From Fibrella arboris (GTDB lineage Bacteria > Bacteroidota > Bacteroidia > Cytophagales > Spirosomataceae): a stretch of DNA of 64,000 bases. Made by a program: the position numbers and the translations under genes. The notes beneath the pieces were generated by a model. It was given only the letters and a program-made list of their open reading frames with translations, was not told the origin of the DNA and did not search any database. Shown here piece after piece: positions 26,087 through 35,097 of this stretch (the first letter of the stretch is position 1; every line of letters starts with the position of its first letter). The DNA lies in contig NZ_JBGGWE010000004.1 of the NCBI RefSeq assembly GCF_041321095.1, positions 1 to 64,000 on the forward strand, given 5' to 3'.

Positions 26087-27040
26087 ATGAACTGGTTATT
26101 TTCATTCTCGCTGACTGATGGCGTCATTACTGGGCTTTTTCTGGGATTCTACGCCTACTATTTCATCCGAACGCTCCGTTTGGCTCGTGAGCTGAAAACA
26201 ACGCCCTGGTCTGTTGTACCGAAATTTGTTCTTCGGTCAATAACCCTGGGCGTTTTGCTGATTGCACTGATGGGGCCGCTTTTTGGCGAAGCAACCCGAG
26301 CCATGTCGGCGCAGGGGCGGGATGTATTTCTGCTGCTGGATGTGTCCCGGTCGATGGACGCTGCCGACATAGCCCCTACCCGCCTTGAACGAGCCAAGTT
26401 TACCCTTCAGCAACTGACGGATTCACTGGCAACAGACAGGTTTGGCCTCATTCTGGTTGCGGATGATGCGTTTGTATTGTCACCGCTGACCAACGATCAC
26501 CAGGCGCTGAACCAGTTAGTGCAGGCCATTCGGACAGATGCAACCGGCGGAGGTACCAACCTCTGCGAGGCCATTGACCTGGCTCGCAATAAAATGCTGG
26601 CCGATTCCAGTACCCGGCAACGTACCCGGGCCATTGTTCTGCTGAGCGATGGCGAAAATTTTGGTAGCTGCTCCCCCGCCCTGCTGGCCAGTCTGACCAG
26701 ATACGATATTGCCCTGTTCACCGTTGGTGTAGGCACAGACATTGGCAGTACATTACGGAATGGAAAAAGCTTTCTGACCGATGATCAGGGGCAGTTGGCC
26801 CACACCCGTCTCAATCGCGACTTTTTGCGTTCTCTAGCTCAGTCAACCGCTGGCCAGTATCTGGACGTTTCCGATCACCTGACCAATGAGCTGGCGGCTG
26901 GTCTGCGCTCACTACCGGGACGTACGATCAATCAACGCCGGGTGGCTGTCACCACCAACAAGTATTACTACTTTCTGGGAATCGCCTTGTTCCTGCTTCT
27001 GCTCGATGTTCTCATCACGGTGCGTACACTTCGGCTGTAA
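26087..27040 (+). CDS. BatB-like von Willebrand factor A membrane protein
   Basis: 317 residues. An N-terminal membrane helix (GVITGLFLGFYAYYF), a second at ~50-65, a VWA domain (~78-265) with intact MIDAS DVSRS (Asp85, Ser87, Ser89), and a C-terminal helix (YYYFLGIALFLLLLDVLITV). This is the Bat (Bacteroides aerotolerance) architecture; the periplasmic VWA domain is thought to bind partner Bat proteins and extracytoplasmic targets. The TPR gene 45 bp downstream is BatC-like. No MoxR ATPase or BatA/BatD adjoins in the window. Confidence 0.85.
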   Translation: MNWLFSFSLTDGVITGLFLGFYAYYFIRTLRLARELKTTPWSVVPKFVLRSITLGVLLIALMGPLFGEATRAMSAQGRDVFLLLDVSRSMDAADIAPTRLERAKFTLQQLTDSLATDRFGLILVADDAFVLSPLTNDHQALNQLVQAIRTDATGGGTNLCEAIDLARNKMLADSSTRQRTRAIVLLSDGENFGSCSPALLASLTRYDIALFTVGVGTDIGSTLRNGKSFLTDDQGQLAHTRLNRDFLRSLAQSTAGQYLDVSDHLTNELAAGLRSLPGRTINQRRVAVTTNKYYYFLGIALFLLLLDVLITVRTLRL

Positions 27041-27068
27041 CGAAGCCGCCGCCAACGTATAAATTCCG

Positions 27069-27076
27069 TACTTTTG
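27069..27076 (+). promoter_or_regulatory. -7 box candidate (TACTTTTG)
   Basis: TAnnTTTG match 9 bp before the ATG of the BatC-like gene. Confidence 0.4.
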
Positions 27077-27084
27077 ACCTCACT

Positions 27085-27792
27085 ATGATGCTGCTGGTAC
27101 GCCTGGTAAGTTTTCTGATTATTGCCACCACCTGGTTCAGCACCACGTTGGGCGATACCAAACTGGGTCTTATTTCACGGCGAAATTTAGTTCGCAGGCA
27201 AGCAGCCGAGGCCTACCGGGCGGGTCGGTATCAGGAAGCGCTCTCTCATTATCGTTATCTGGTCGGGAGCCACACGGTGTCGACGATGGGCGAACGCGTG
27301 AACCTGGGTCATGTGTACTTCAAACTCGGCCAGTATGCCTCCGCCAAACGCGAATATGAGCAGGGCGGTAATGGAGCAACCCCTCAGTTACAGGCAGTGG
27401 CTGCTACCCAGCTAGGGCTACTGGCCTGCCTGACCAGAGATACCACGTCGGCACTACTTCATTTTCAGCGTGCTCTGCTCAACGATCCCGATAATGTGAT
27501 AGCCCGTCGGAATTTTGAGTTAGTGAAGTTGCGTTTTTCCGGGAAGCAGCCTCACCGTAAATCGGCGAAGCAAACGCCACAACCTACTTCCCAACCAGAA
27601 GTAACCCAACGCCAACAGGTTGACAGAACAGAACAGCAACAGGATCGCCTTAACCGGTTCAGGAACACCACCCTGTCAGACGAGCAGGCCCGACAGGTGC
27701 TAGACGCGCTCCAGGCCGACGACCTTCCGTATGCGCTGGCTCGTCGGCGCGCTGGACGGTCAGCGCCCGAAAAAACGCACGGGCGCTGGTAG
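27085..27792 (+). CDS. BatC-like TPR protein
   Basis: 235 residues with a signal/anchor helix (LVRLVSFLIIATTWFSTTLG) and TPR-like repeats at ~35-150 (AAEAYRAGRYQEALSHYRYL, NLGHVYFKLGQYASAKREYE, LGLLACLTRDTTSALLHFQR). The C-terminal third is Gln/Arg-rich and disordered. Position behind a BatB-like VWA protein and the TPR content fit the Bat system. The C-terminal end overlaps no other real gene; the thiolase begins 34 bp later. Confidence 0.75.
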   Translation: MMLLVRLVSFLIIATTWFSTTLGDTKLGLISRRNLVRRQAAEAYRAGRYQEALSHYRYLVGSHTVSTMGERVNLGHVYFKLGQYASAKREYEQGGNGATPQLQAVAATQLGLLACLTRDTTSALLHFQRALLNDPDNVIARRNFELVKLRFSGKQPHRKSAKQTPQPTSQPEVTQRQQVDRTEQQQDRLNRFRNTTLSDEQARQVLDALQADDLPYALARRRAGRSAPEKTHGRW

Positions 27793-27826
27793 ATCATCCA
27801 ATTCATCAACGCGAAAACACTCAATC

Positions 27827-29005
27827 ATGCAGGATGTAGTCATCATATCAGCAGTACGTACACCCATCGGTAGTTTTGGCGGCAGCTTATCCATGCTGTC
27901 GGCCACCGACTTGGGCGCGGCGGCCATCAAAGGGGCGCTCGAACGAGCGGGCGTTGCCCCCGAGCAAGTGCAGGAAGTATATATGGGGAATGTGGTGTCG
28001 GCCAATGTCGGGCAGGCACCTGCCAAGCAGGCCGCTCTAAAAGCAGGCCTACCGGCCACTATTCCCTGCACGACGATCAATAAGGTCTGTGCCTCGGGCA
28101 CGAAAGCGATCATGCTGGCGGCGCAGAGCATTCAACTTGGCCTGGTCGATGTGGCCATTGCCGGTGGCATGGAAAGTATGTCGAATACCCCTTACTACGT
28201 ACCCAAAGCGCGGTTTGGCTATAAGTATGGCAACGCTGAACTCGTTGATGGACTGGCCAAAGATGGCCTCATCGATGTATACGATCAGTGCGCGATGGGG
28301 GTATTTGCCGACGCCACCGCCGAACGGTATCATATCAGCCGGGACGAACAGGACGCCTATGCCATTCAATCGTACCGGCGGGCCGAAGCCGCCACCGCTG
28401 CCGGCCTGTTTGCCCCTGAGCTTGTCTCCATCGACGTACCCGGCCGAAAAGGAACGGTAACTGTTCAGGAAGATGAAGAGTATAAAAACGTCTTCTTCGA
28501 TAAGATACCAACCCTGAAACCAGCCTTTACAAAAACAGGTACGGTGACAGCCGCCAATGCATCGACGATCAACGACGGAGCCTCTGCGCTGGTCCTGATG
28601 AGTGCGGCCAAGGCAACAGAACTTGGCCTGACACCCCTGGCCCGTATCGTGGCCTATGCCGATGCTGAACAGGAGCCCCAATGGTTCACCACTGCGCCAA
28701 TCAAAGCTGTCCCCCTGGCCCTGGAACGAGCCGGACTAACGGTTGATCAGATCGACTTTTTTGAAATCAATGAGGCATTTGCGGTGGTTCCGCTCGCGTT
28801 TAGTCAGGTCCTGAACGTACCCCAGGAGAAACTAAACGTCTTTGGCGGCGCCGTGTCGCTGGGCCACCCGCTCGGCTCGTCGGGTTCACGCATCGTTACC
28901 ACCTTAACCAACGTACTGCATCAGAAAGGTGGCCGGTATGGGGCTGTTGGTATCTGTAATGGTGGAGGGGGCGCTTCAGCCATGATTCTTGAACGGCTGA
29001 CCTGA
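27827..29005 (+). CDS. Acetyl-CoA C-acetyltransferase (thiolase)
   Basis: 392 residues, biosynthetic-type thiolase that condenses two acetyl-CoA or cleaves 3-ketoacyl-CoA. Catalytic Cys88 (NKVCASGTKA), His347 (GHPLGSSGSR) and Cys377 (ICNGGGGASA) are all present, with the NEAFA motif before them. The ATG at 27827 is taken since MQDVVIISAVRTPIGSFGG is the family's normal N-terminus; a longer frame overlaps the TPR gene. No other beta-oxidation gene adjoins. Confidence 0.96.
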   Translation: MQDVVIISAVRTPIGSFGGSLSMLSATDLGAAAIKGALERAGVAPEQVQEVYMGNVVSANVGQAPAKQAALKAGLPATIPCTTINKVCASGTKAIMLAAQSIQLGLVDVAIAGGMESMSNTPYYVPKARFGYKYGNAELVDGLAKDGLIDVYDQCAMGVFADATAERYHISRDEQDAYAIQSYRRAEAATAAGLFAPELVSIDVPGRKGTVTVQEDEEYKNVFFDKIPTLKPAFTKTGTVTAANASTINDGASALVLMSAAKATELGLTPLARIVAYADAEQEPQWFTTAPIKAVPLALERAGLTVDQIDFFEINEAFAVVPLAFSQVLNVPQEKLNVFGGAVSLGHPLGSSGSRIVTTLTNVLHQKGGRYGAVGICNGGGGASAMILERLT

Positions 29006-29056
29006 TCCGACGACTTTCCAGAGTGTAAACTTATTTTGACTACGACTCCCTTTTCT

Positions 29057-30025
29057 ATGCCTGCAATTCAGGAAACCCATTTTAACTTCCCCGGACAAAC
29101 CGGTTATTACAAAGGAAAAGTACGCGACGTATATTCGTTTGCCGATCAACCCGGAGGCCCCCTGCTGGTCATGGTGGCTTCTGACCGTATCTCGGCGTTC
29201 GATGTGGTGCTGCCCCGCCCTATCCCTTTCAAAGGACAGGTGCTGAACCAGACAGCCGCGCACTTTTTAGCCGCCACCGCCGACATTGTCCCTAACTGGC
29301 TCATCGACGTACCTGACCCGAACGTAAGCGTTGGGCGGGCCTGTGATCCTTATCCGGTCGAGATGGTGGTGCGGGGGTATCTGGCCGGGCATGCGTGGCG
29401 GACCTACCGCGATGGTGGCCGCGAGCTCTGCGGCGTTTCGCTGCCCGATGGCCTGCGTAACAGCGAGCAACTTCCGCAACCCATCATTACGCCCACGACC
29501 AAAGCGCATGAGGGCCACGATGAAGATATTTCCCGGGACGCCATCATAGCCAATGGTCTGGTCACTGAAGCCGACTACACCCAATTGGAGCAATACGCGC
29601 TGGCGTTGTTTGCCCGTGGTAGCCAGATGGCCCGGGAACGCGGCCTGATTCTGGTCGATACCAAATATGAATTCGGGCGGATTGGCGATACGATTTACCT
29701 GATCGATGAAGTGCATACGCCCGATTCGAGCCGGTACTACTACGTGGATGGCTATGCCGAGCGACTGGAAGCGGGCGAAGCCCAGAAACAATTATCGAAA
29801 GAATTCGTTAGAGAATGGCTTATTGCGAATAACTTTCAGGGAAAAGACGGACAAACGATTCCGCCAATGAGCGACGAATGGATTCAGCAGATTTCGGCCC
29901 GTTACATTGAGCTGTATGAAACCGTGACAGGCCAGCCTTTCCAGCCAACCGGTGAAGGGGATGCCAATGCCCGGGTAGAACAGGCTATTTTAGCTTACTT
30001 AGAAAAAAGTGTTCATTCGTTATAA
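29057..30025 (+). CDS. purC: Phosphoribosylaminoimidazole-succinocarboxamide synthase
   Basis: 322 residues; the ATP-dependent ligation of CAIR and aspartate in purine synthesis. Family landmarks: YKGKVRDVY (ATP loop), SDRISAFDV, RGYLAGHAWR (extended-form signature), TKAHEGHDE and DTKYEFG. The long form is typical of Bacteroidota and yeast-type enzymes. ATG at 29057 preferred over the TTG at 29036. The STAS gene follows 22 bp downstream and rnz overlaps that, so the three probably form an operon. Confidence 0.96.
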   Translation: MPAIQETHFNFPGQTGYYKGKVRDVYSFADQPGGPLLVMVASDRISAFDVVLPRPIPFKGQVLNQTAAHFLAATADIVPNWLIDVPDPNVSVGRACDPYPVEMVVRGYLAGHAWRTYRDGGRELCGVSLPDGLRNSEQLPQPIITPTTKAHEGHDEDISRDAIIANGLVTEADYTQLEQYALALFARGSQMARERGLILVDTKYEFGRIGDTIYLIDEVHTPDSSRYYYVDGYAERLEAGEAQKQLSKEFVREWLIANNFQGKDGQTIPPMSDEWIQQISARYIELYETVTGQPFQPTGEGDANARVEQAILAYLEKSVHSL

Positions 30026-30047
30026 TCAAAAAAACGCAGTAGACTAA

Positions 30048-30467
30048 ATGGAGTTTAGTATCGAGAAGACGGAGCGGTACGCCCTGCTTCGCGCTGGTGC
30101 AGGGCAATTTGACGGTGAGACGCCCGCCAAGTTTGAAACAACAGCCCGTGGCCTGTTTCGGGAAGGGTACAGCCGCCTCATCGTTGACCTGGCTACGATC
30201 CAGAACGTTGATGATGCCGGTGTGATGGCCATCCGGAAAATTAACCGGCAGTGCAGTAATGAACTCGGCCTGCTGGTGCTGGTCACCAAGAACGATGACC
30301 TGACCGATTTTCTGTACGAGACCAACATTGCTGATCTCACCATATTACCCACGGTTGAAGAAGCGATCGACGCCGTGTTCATGAACGAACTAGAAAACGA
30401 TTTCGGTAGCGGAGCCGACGATGAGTATGATGGAGAGTTGGACGAGAGCTTCGAACCAGAACGTTGA
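30048..30467 (+). CDS. STAS-domain protein without the phospho-serine
   Basis: 139 residues. A STAS (anti-sigma-factor-antagonist) fold with SRLIVDLATIQNVDDAGVMA at ~42-61. In SpoIIAA-type antagonists this segment reads D-S-S-G; here it is Asp-Asp-Ala-Gly, so the regulatory serine is missing. An acidic tail (GSGADDEYDGELDESFEPE) follows. It lies between purC and rnz and overlaps rnz by 47 nt. Probably a constitutively active or non-switch STAS protein; partner unknown. Confidence 0.85.
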   Translation: MEFSIEKTERYALLRAGAGQFDGETPAKFETTARGLFREGYSRLIVDLATIQNVDDAGVMAIRKINRQCSNELGLLVLVTKNDDLTDFLYETNIADLTILPTVEEAIDAVFMNELENDFGSGADDEYDGELDESFEPER

Positions 30468-31407
30468 CCTTCCGGTTGCTGACAAGCCATCGGCAGTACC
30501 TTTTGCCGTAACTATTCTAGGGTCTGGGTCAGCTTCGCCCGCTCTGGATCGCCACCAGACGGCGCAGTTAATACATTACGGCGGCGATTATTTCCTGATC
30601 GACTGTGGCGAGGGCACGCAATACCGGCTGTTAGAGCAGCGTGCCCGGCCCAGTCGGCTGAAATACATCTTTATCAGTCATTTGCACGGCGACCATTACT
30701 TTGGTTTGCTGCCCCTGCTTTCCAGCCTGAACATGGGTGGGCGCACGGAAGACTTATACCTGTTCGGGCCACACGGCCTGGATGACATTATCACCACAAC
30801 GTTCCGCATTTCTAACGGTCAATTCTTCTTCCCGCTTCACTTTCAGGCTGTCGACGCAGATAAGCCTGCACTTCTGCTTGATTTACCCGCCCTGACGGTC
30901 GAAAGCATTCCACTTGATCATGGTATCGGCTGCACGGGCTTTCTCTTTCGGGAGAAACAACCCAAACCGAAACTACTTCGGGAAAAGTTGCCTATCGACG
31001 TACCTGTAGCTGTTCTGAAGACGCTCAAAGACGGGCATGACGTGCTGGACGAAGCGGGGCAAGTAGTCTATGCAACGGCCGATTACACTCTCCCTGGTCC
31101 GACACCACGCGCTTACGCCTACTGTTCAGACACCCGTTACAACGAACAGATCATCGATCAGATTCAGGGTGTAGACTTGTTATATCACGAAGCTACTTTC
31201 CGCGACGATAACAGCCAACGCGCGGTGGAGGTCCATCATTGCACCGCCCGGCAGGCCGCACAACTGGCCAAAAAAGCGGGCGTTGGCCGGTTATTGATCG
31301 GTCATTTCTCATCCCGGTACAAAACCTTCGATGAGTTTGTTGTTGAGGCGCAGGACGAATTTCCGGCCACTGAACTGGCTATTGAAGGTCAGTCGTTTAC
31401 CGTATAA
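30421..31407 (+). CDS. rnz: Ribonuclease Z
   Basis: 328 residues; the metallo-beta-lactamase-fold tRNA 3'-endonuclease. Zinc motif HLHGDH (His87, His89, Asp91, His92), GSGSASP at the first loop, YCSDTRYNE, and LLYHEATF and HFSSRY with later metal ligands. The first ~25 residues are extra; an internal start is possible since ILGSGSASP is the usual start of the fold. Overlaps the STAS gene. Confidence 0.95.
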   Translation: MSMMESWTRASNQNVDLPVADKPSAVPFAVTILGSGSASPALDRHQTAQLIHYGGDYFLIDCGEGTQYRLLEQRARPSRLKYIFISHLHGDHYFGLLPLLSSLNMGGRTEDLYLFGPHGLDDIITTTFRISNGQFFFPLHFQAVDADKPALLLDLPALTVESIPLDHGIGCTGFLFREKQPKPKLLREKLPIDVPVAVLKTLKDGHDVLDEAGQVVYATADYTLPGPTPRAYAYCSDTRYNEQIIDQIQGVDLLYHEATFRDDNSQRAVEVHHCTARQAAQLAKKAGVGRLLIGHFSSRYKTFDEFVVEAQDEFPATELAIEGQSFTV

Positions 31408-31494
31408 ACACGCGAAATACAACCGTTTTGTACTGTCGAGCAGGCAATCATCGTATCTTGGGCAGTCATTATGTTTATTTAGTTCGTCTGCTTC

Positions 31495-32298
31495 ATGTTT
31501 GTTTTCCGCCTTGGCTTTCTCGATGTCGGCTGGCTCGATCTGCTTGATATTACGGTTGTTGCGCTGCTATTGTACCAGATCTATAATTTAGTACGGGGCA
31601 GTGTGGCCAGTCGGGTCTTTGTCGGCTACCTGCTGGTGTATCTCTTCTACCTGGTTGCCAAGGCCCTGGGGTTGAACCTGCTGACCACTATATTGGAGTA
31701 CTTCATCAGTGTCGGTGCCCTGGCGCTGATCATTATTTTTCAGCAGGAGATTCGACGTTTTCTTTTATTGATCGGCAAGTCAACAAACATTGGCAACAAC
31801 CGCTGGGTACGTCGGTGGCTGTTACGGCAGATTGATCAGCCAGAACCTGCAACGCCGCTACGCCCGGTACTGGACGCCTGCAAAACACTGGCTGCCGAGT
31901 TTGCGGGTGGGCTGCTGGTGATCCAACGGAACGACGATCTGGCGAAGGTGGCAGAAACCGGTGAACGGATCGATGCCGAGTTGTCGAAACCACTCCTGCT
32001 GGCCATTTTCAATCAATACAGTCCATTGCACGATGGGGCCGTTCTGATCGGCGAGGGTCGAATCAGGGCTGCCCGCTGTATTTTACCGGTTTCCGATGAT
32101 GCAGAATTACCCGCTACAGTAGGCTTCCGCCACCGGGCGGCTATTGGCATGAGCGAGGCGACAGATGCGGCCGTGATTGCTATTTCAGAAGAGACCGGGC
32201 GGCTATCGCTCGCTACGGATGGTTCACTCGATACGAACCTGACGTTGCATGATCTGGAAGAGCGTCTGATTAAGTATCTGGCCAGGCCATTAACCTAA
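31495..32298 (+). CDS. cdaA: Diadenylate cyclase CdaA
   Basis: 267 residues; synthesises the second messenger c-di-AMP from two ATP. Three N-terminal membrane helices (~12-32, 40-58, 68-84) are followed by a short coiled region and the DAC domain with both signature motifs: Asp180-Gly181-Ala182 (LHDGAVLI) and Arg212-His213-Arg214 (RHRAAIG). No CdaR or GlmM is adjacent, unlike in Firmicutes. A strong terminator follows. Confidence 0.96.
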   Translation: MFVFRLGFLDVGWLDLLDITVVALLLYQIYNLVRGSVASRVFVGYLLVYLFYLVAKALGLNLLTTILEYFISVGALALIIIFQQEIRRFLLLIGKSTNIGNNRWVRRWLLRQIDQPEPATPLRPVLDACKTLAAEFAGGLLVIQRNDDLAKVAETGERIDAELSKPLLLAIFNQYSPLHDGAVLIGEGRIRAARCILPVSDDAELPATVGFRHRAAIGMSEATDAAVIAISEETGRLSLATDGSLDTNLTLHDLEERLIKYLARPLT

Positions 32299-32299
32299 A

Positions 32300-32334
32300 A
32301 GGGGTTCAGGACTAGTCCTGAACCCCTTTTTGAT
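32300..32334 (+). terminator. Terminator after cdaA
   Basis: AAGGGGTTCAGGACTAG / CTAGTCCTGAACCCCTT stem then T5. Confidence 0.85.
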
Positions 32335-32348
32335 CAAAAATTTGCTGC

Positions 32349-32756
32349 TTAGTATTCGAGCATGGCAGGCAGGCTCTTGGCCTGTTCCACAAAACCCGCT
32401 ACCTGCTCGGCAGAGGGTGGCCGTTGGGTCAGTTGGCGTACACTGTTGATCTGAACCAGTTTTGCGTGCAGGTTTTCGGGTACCCGTTGCGCTAGTTCTT
32501 TCACCGTATCAACGCCTGCTTCTTCCATCAGGTCACTGTATACCCGGCCGATACCTTTAATTCGGGCCAGATCAGCTCGATTGGCTAACTCCAGAATGGT
32601 GGCTTTGTCTACACCAATGGTTTCAGCCAGTTCTTTTCGCCCGCCAGGCGTGCGAGTGGCTTCCAGTAGTGTCTCAGAATCAATTAAACCCTGGGCTTTT
32701 AATAAATTAATCAAGGCATCGTTGATGCCTTTTAATTCACCGAGAGTGAGGCTCAT
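32349..32756 (-). CDS. DUF4332 helix-hairpin-helix-like protein
   Basis: 135 residues. Two HhH-like repeats typical of DUF4332: LGELKGINDALINLLKAQGL near the start and LARIKGIGRVYSDLMEEAGV at ~63-82. These are non-specific DNA-backbone-binding folds. Converges on cdaA. Confidence 0.8.
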   Translation of the reverse strand: MSLTLGELKGINDALINLLKAQGLIDSETLLEATRTPGGRKELAETIGVDKATILELANRADLARIKGIGRVYSDLMEEAGVDTVKELAQRVPENLHAKLVQINSVRQLTQRPPSAEQVAGFVEQAKSLPAMLEY

Positions 32757-32821
32757 AGTGTTATGGGTGAGGTGTAAAAATAAAACCCTACTGACACAGA
32801 AGTCAGTTCGCTAGCCATAAA

Positions 32822-32998
32822 TTAACGTAATAAGTATTTACGACGAGTTGGGTTGAGTATAAATTTCTTTTGAACGGTAAAGCTTTCCGGGTGCATTTCG
32901 GCGAACAGTGCAGCCCATTGGGTGTACATTGCCGGGTCGGCCGCCGCAAACTTCGCCGCGTCTATTTTTTTACTCGCTAAGTATTCTATAAACGTCAT
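32822..32998 (-). CDS. Conserved small Cytophagales-type protein
   Basis: A 58-residue ORF (MTFIEYLASKKIDAAKFAAA, then FAEMHPESFTVQKKFILNPT, ending RRKYLLR). The pattern of short LASKKID start, MHP.SF.aQK and N..RRKY end is what I recall for a small hypothetical protein common in Cytophagales. It is immediately upstream of the DUF4332 gene on the same strand. Function unknown. Confidence 0.65.
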   Translation of the reverse strand: MTFIEYLASKKIDAAKFAAADPAMYTQWAALFAEMHPESFTVQKKFILNPTRRKYLLR

Positions 32999-33308
32999 AG
33001 GTGCTGTATTAGTCTAATAGAGCCGCTCAGGCTTACGCTTCAAGCAGGCGTAAAAATAACAAAGAGCCAACCAGGTAGCTCGATAAGTTTCGTGTAGGGC
33101 AACCAGGCAAACCAATTCGGTCGAGTCCGTTGACAGCCGTGAAAGGCAACTTGATGCCATCTGCCCTACTGGCCCGGCTAGGGGCCTGCACCCAATACAG
33201 GCTGTTCAGTTGGCCGAACGGGTTTTTGGCTATCTTTGTTTCATTACCAAGCGGTTGCTGGCCAGGAAAGACAAGGTCAGCCGATCATTCACTTTACAAG
33301 CTGATACC
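32999..33308. other. Intergenic region upstream of the DEAD-box gene
   Basis: No gene seen. TATCTTTG at 33231-33238 is a clear -7 box, so the helicase start must lie downstream of about 33245. Confidence 0.5.
33231..33238 (+). promoter_or_regulatory. -7 box of the DEAD-box helicase (TATCTTTG)
   Basis: Consensus match, 70 bp before the TTG chosen as start. Confidence 0.5.
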
Positions 33309-34976
33309 TTGACATTCCAGGAATTTAACCTCCACGATGACCTCCGGTCGGGTGTTGAGGCCATGAATTACAAACAGGCTACGCCCATTCAGGAGCAGGC
33401 CATCCCACTCATTCAGGAAGGCAAAGATCTGATCGCCTGCGCTCAGACTGGCACCGGCAAAACAGCCGCTTTTCTGATTCCCCTTCTCGATAAGATTGCC
33501 CACGCCGAGCACGACCATACCAGCACGCTGGTGCTGGTGCCCACGCGCGAACTGGCCAAACAGATCGACGACCAGGTAGAGGGGTTTAGCTATTTTGTGT
33601 CGGCCACCAGCATTGCCATTTATGGGGGTGGTAAAGGCGACGACTGGGATAAGCAGCGCCGGGCCCTTGAAACAGGGGCAGACATTATCATTGCCACGCC
33701 CGGCCGGCTTATTGCCCACATGCAGATGGGCTACGTCAACTTCGACAAGCTCAATTACCTGGTGCTCGACGAAGCCGACAAAATGCTGGACATGGGCTTC
33801 TCGGACGATATTCTGAAGATTGTGGGTACGTTGCCCAAAGAGCGGCAGACCTTGCTTTTCTCGGCAACGATGCCCCCGAAGATCCGGCACTTTGCCAGCC
33901 AGATCCTGAACAGCCCGGAAGAAATCCGGCTGTCGGTCTCGAAACCGGCGGCGGGGATTGATCAACAGATCTACCTGGCTAAAGACCACCAGAAGCTCCC
34001 ATTGCTGGAACACCTGATGGGTAAGATGGATGTCAAAAGCATGGTGCTGTTTACCTCGCGCAAGTCAGAAGTAAACGCTATTGTCCGCGCCCTTGCCAAA
34101 CGGGGGTACGTTGCCAAAGGCATCAGCTCAGACCTGGAACAGGAAGAGCGCGAAGTAGTATTGCGCGAGTTCAAAAACAAGCAGCTACAAATCATCGTGG
34201 CCACCGACGTGCTCTCACGCGGTATCGACGTGGATAACATCACACACGTGGTGAACTACGACGTTCCGCGCGATGCCGAAGACTATGTACACCGGATTGG
34301 CCGGACGGCCCGGGCAGCCACCACCGGCACGGCCATCACGTTTGTGAACGAGGCCGACATGAATAAGCTGGGCCGCATTGAGAAGTTGATCGAACGCAAG
34401 CTCGACCGCCTATCGATTACCGAAGAGTTAGGGTATGGTCCTGGTCCGGTAGCCGGTGTTCGGGATGAACCCGGTCCTTTTGATCGGGGTCGGTCTGGCG
34501 GTCGAAATGGCGGGCGTAGTGGGCGTGCCGGTAAACAACCGGATCGGACCAGGCACAATCGCCCTGAACGCCCTGCAACCGATCAGATACCGTCTTCTTC
34601 TCCAGTTATCGCAGACGGGGAGACGCCTGCCGTTGACCTCCCCGAAGGCGCGGTACCGGCACGTACGGAACGTGACCCAAATCGGCGAAGTAAACGCCGT
34701 CGTAATCGGGGGCCACGTCCGGCAGTCGACGCCGTTGCAACTACTGAGGGCTCAGTCTCTGCCGATGCCCTGGCACCAGCTGCTGAAGCCACGGGCGTAC
34801 CCACCGAACTGGCCAGGCCACGGCGGAAGAAGCGGAGAAAAAGCCGTCCGAAACAGGCAGAAGACGGTGCTGTACTGGCTGGGGCTGAACCGGTTGCCAC
34901 AGCCGACCCAACAGTTGAGCCAGACCCCGCACCGATTTCGCTGGCTCCTATCTCAACCTGGCGCGACATAGATTAG
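33309..34976 (+). CDS. DEAD-box RNA helicase, RhlE-like
   Basis: 555 residues from a TTG at 33309, which yields MTFQEFNLHDDLRSG, the normal RhlE N-terminus; the first in-frame ATG would remove the conserved F of the Q motif. Motifs: Q motif (NYKQATPIQ), I AQTGTGKT (~45-52), PTREL, TPGR, II DEAD (154-157), III SAT, and HRIGRTAR (VI). Beyond ~385 is a disordered Arg/Gly/Pro/Ala-rich tail ending LAPISTWRDID, probably for RNA binding. Ribosome or cold-adaptation roles are inferred from family. Confidence 0.95.
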   Translation: MTFQEFNLHDDLRSGVEAMNYKQATPIQEQAIPLIQEGKDLIACAQTGTGKTAAFLIPLLDKIAHAEHDHTSTLVLVPTRELAKQIDDQVEGFSYFVSATSIAIYGGGKGDDWDKQRRALETGADIIIATPGRLIAHMQMGYVNFDKLNYLVLDEADKMLDMGFSDDILKIVGTLPKERQTLLFSATMPPKIRHFASQILNSPEEIRLSVSKPAAGIDQQIYLAKDHQKLPLLEHLMGKMDVKSMVLFTSRKSEVNAIVRALAKRGYVAKGISSDLEQEEREVVLREFKNKQLQIIVATDVLSRGIDVDNITHVVNYDVPRDAEDYVHRIGRTARAATTGTAITFVNEADMNKLGRIEKLIERKLDRLSITEELGYGPGPVAGVRDEPGPFDRGRSGGRNGGRSGRAGKQPDRTRHNRPERPATDQIPSSSPVIADGETPAVDLPEGAVPARTERDPNRRSKRRRNRGPRPAVDAVATTEGSVSADALAPAAEATGVPTELARPRRKKRRKSRPKQAEDGAVLAGAEPVATADPTVEPDPAPISLAPISTWRDID

Positions 34977-34996
34977 GCCAGGCTTTTGAGCAACTG

Positions 34997-35060
34997 ATCG
35001 GCTGGTTATTGTCATCCTATCTCATCGTCGGGGTAGCCGATCAATAGCCAGCCGATTTTT
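34997..35060 (+). terminator. Terminator after the helicase
   Basis: ATCGGCTGGTTATTG / CAATAGCCAGCCGAT (one mismatch) followed by T6. Confidence 0.65.
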
Positions 35061-35097
35061 TATAGACCAACTCGACACGATCAACGCTTGCCGTAGC

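Noticed and set aside
33210..33308. Upstream extension of the DEAD-box helicase
   Set aside because: The TATCTTTG promoter box lies inside it, and MTFQEFNL is the usual N-terminus.
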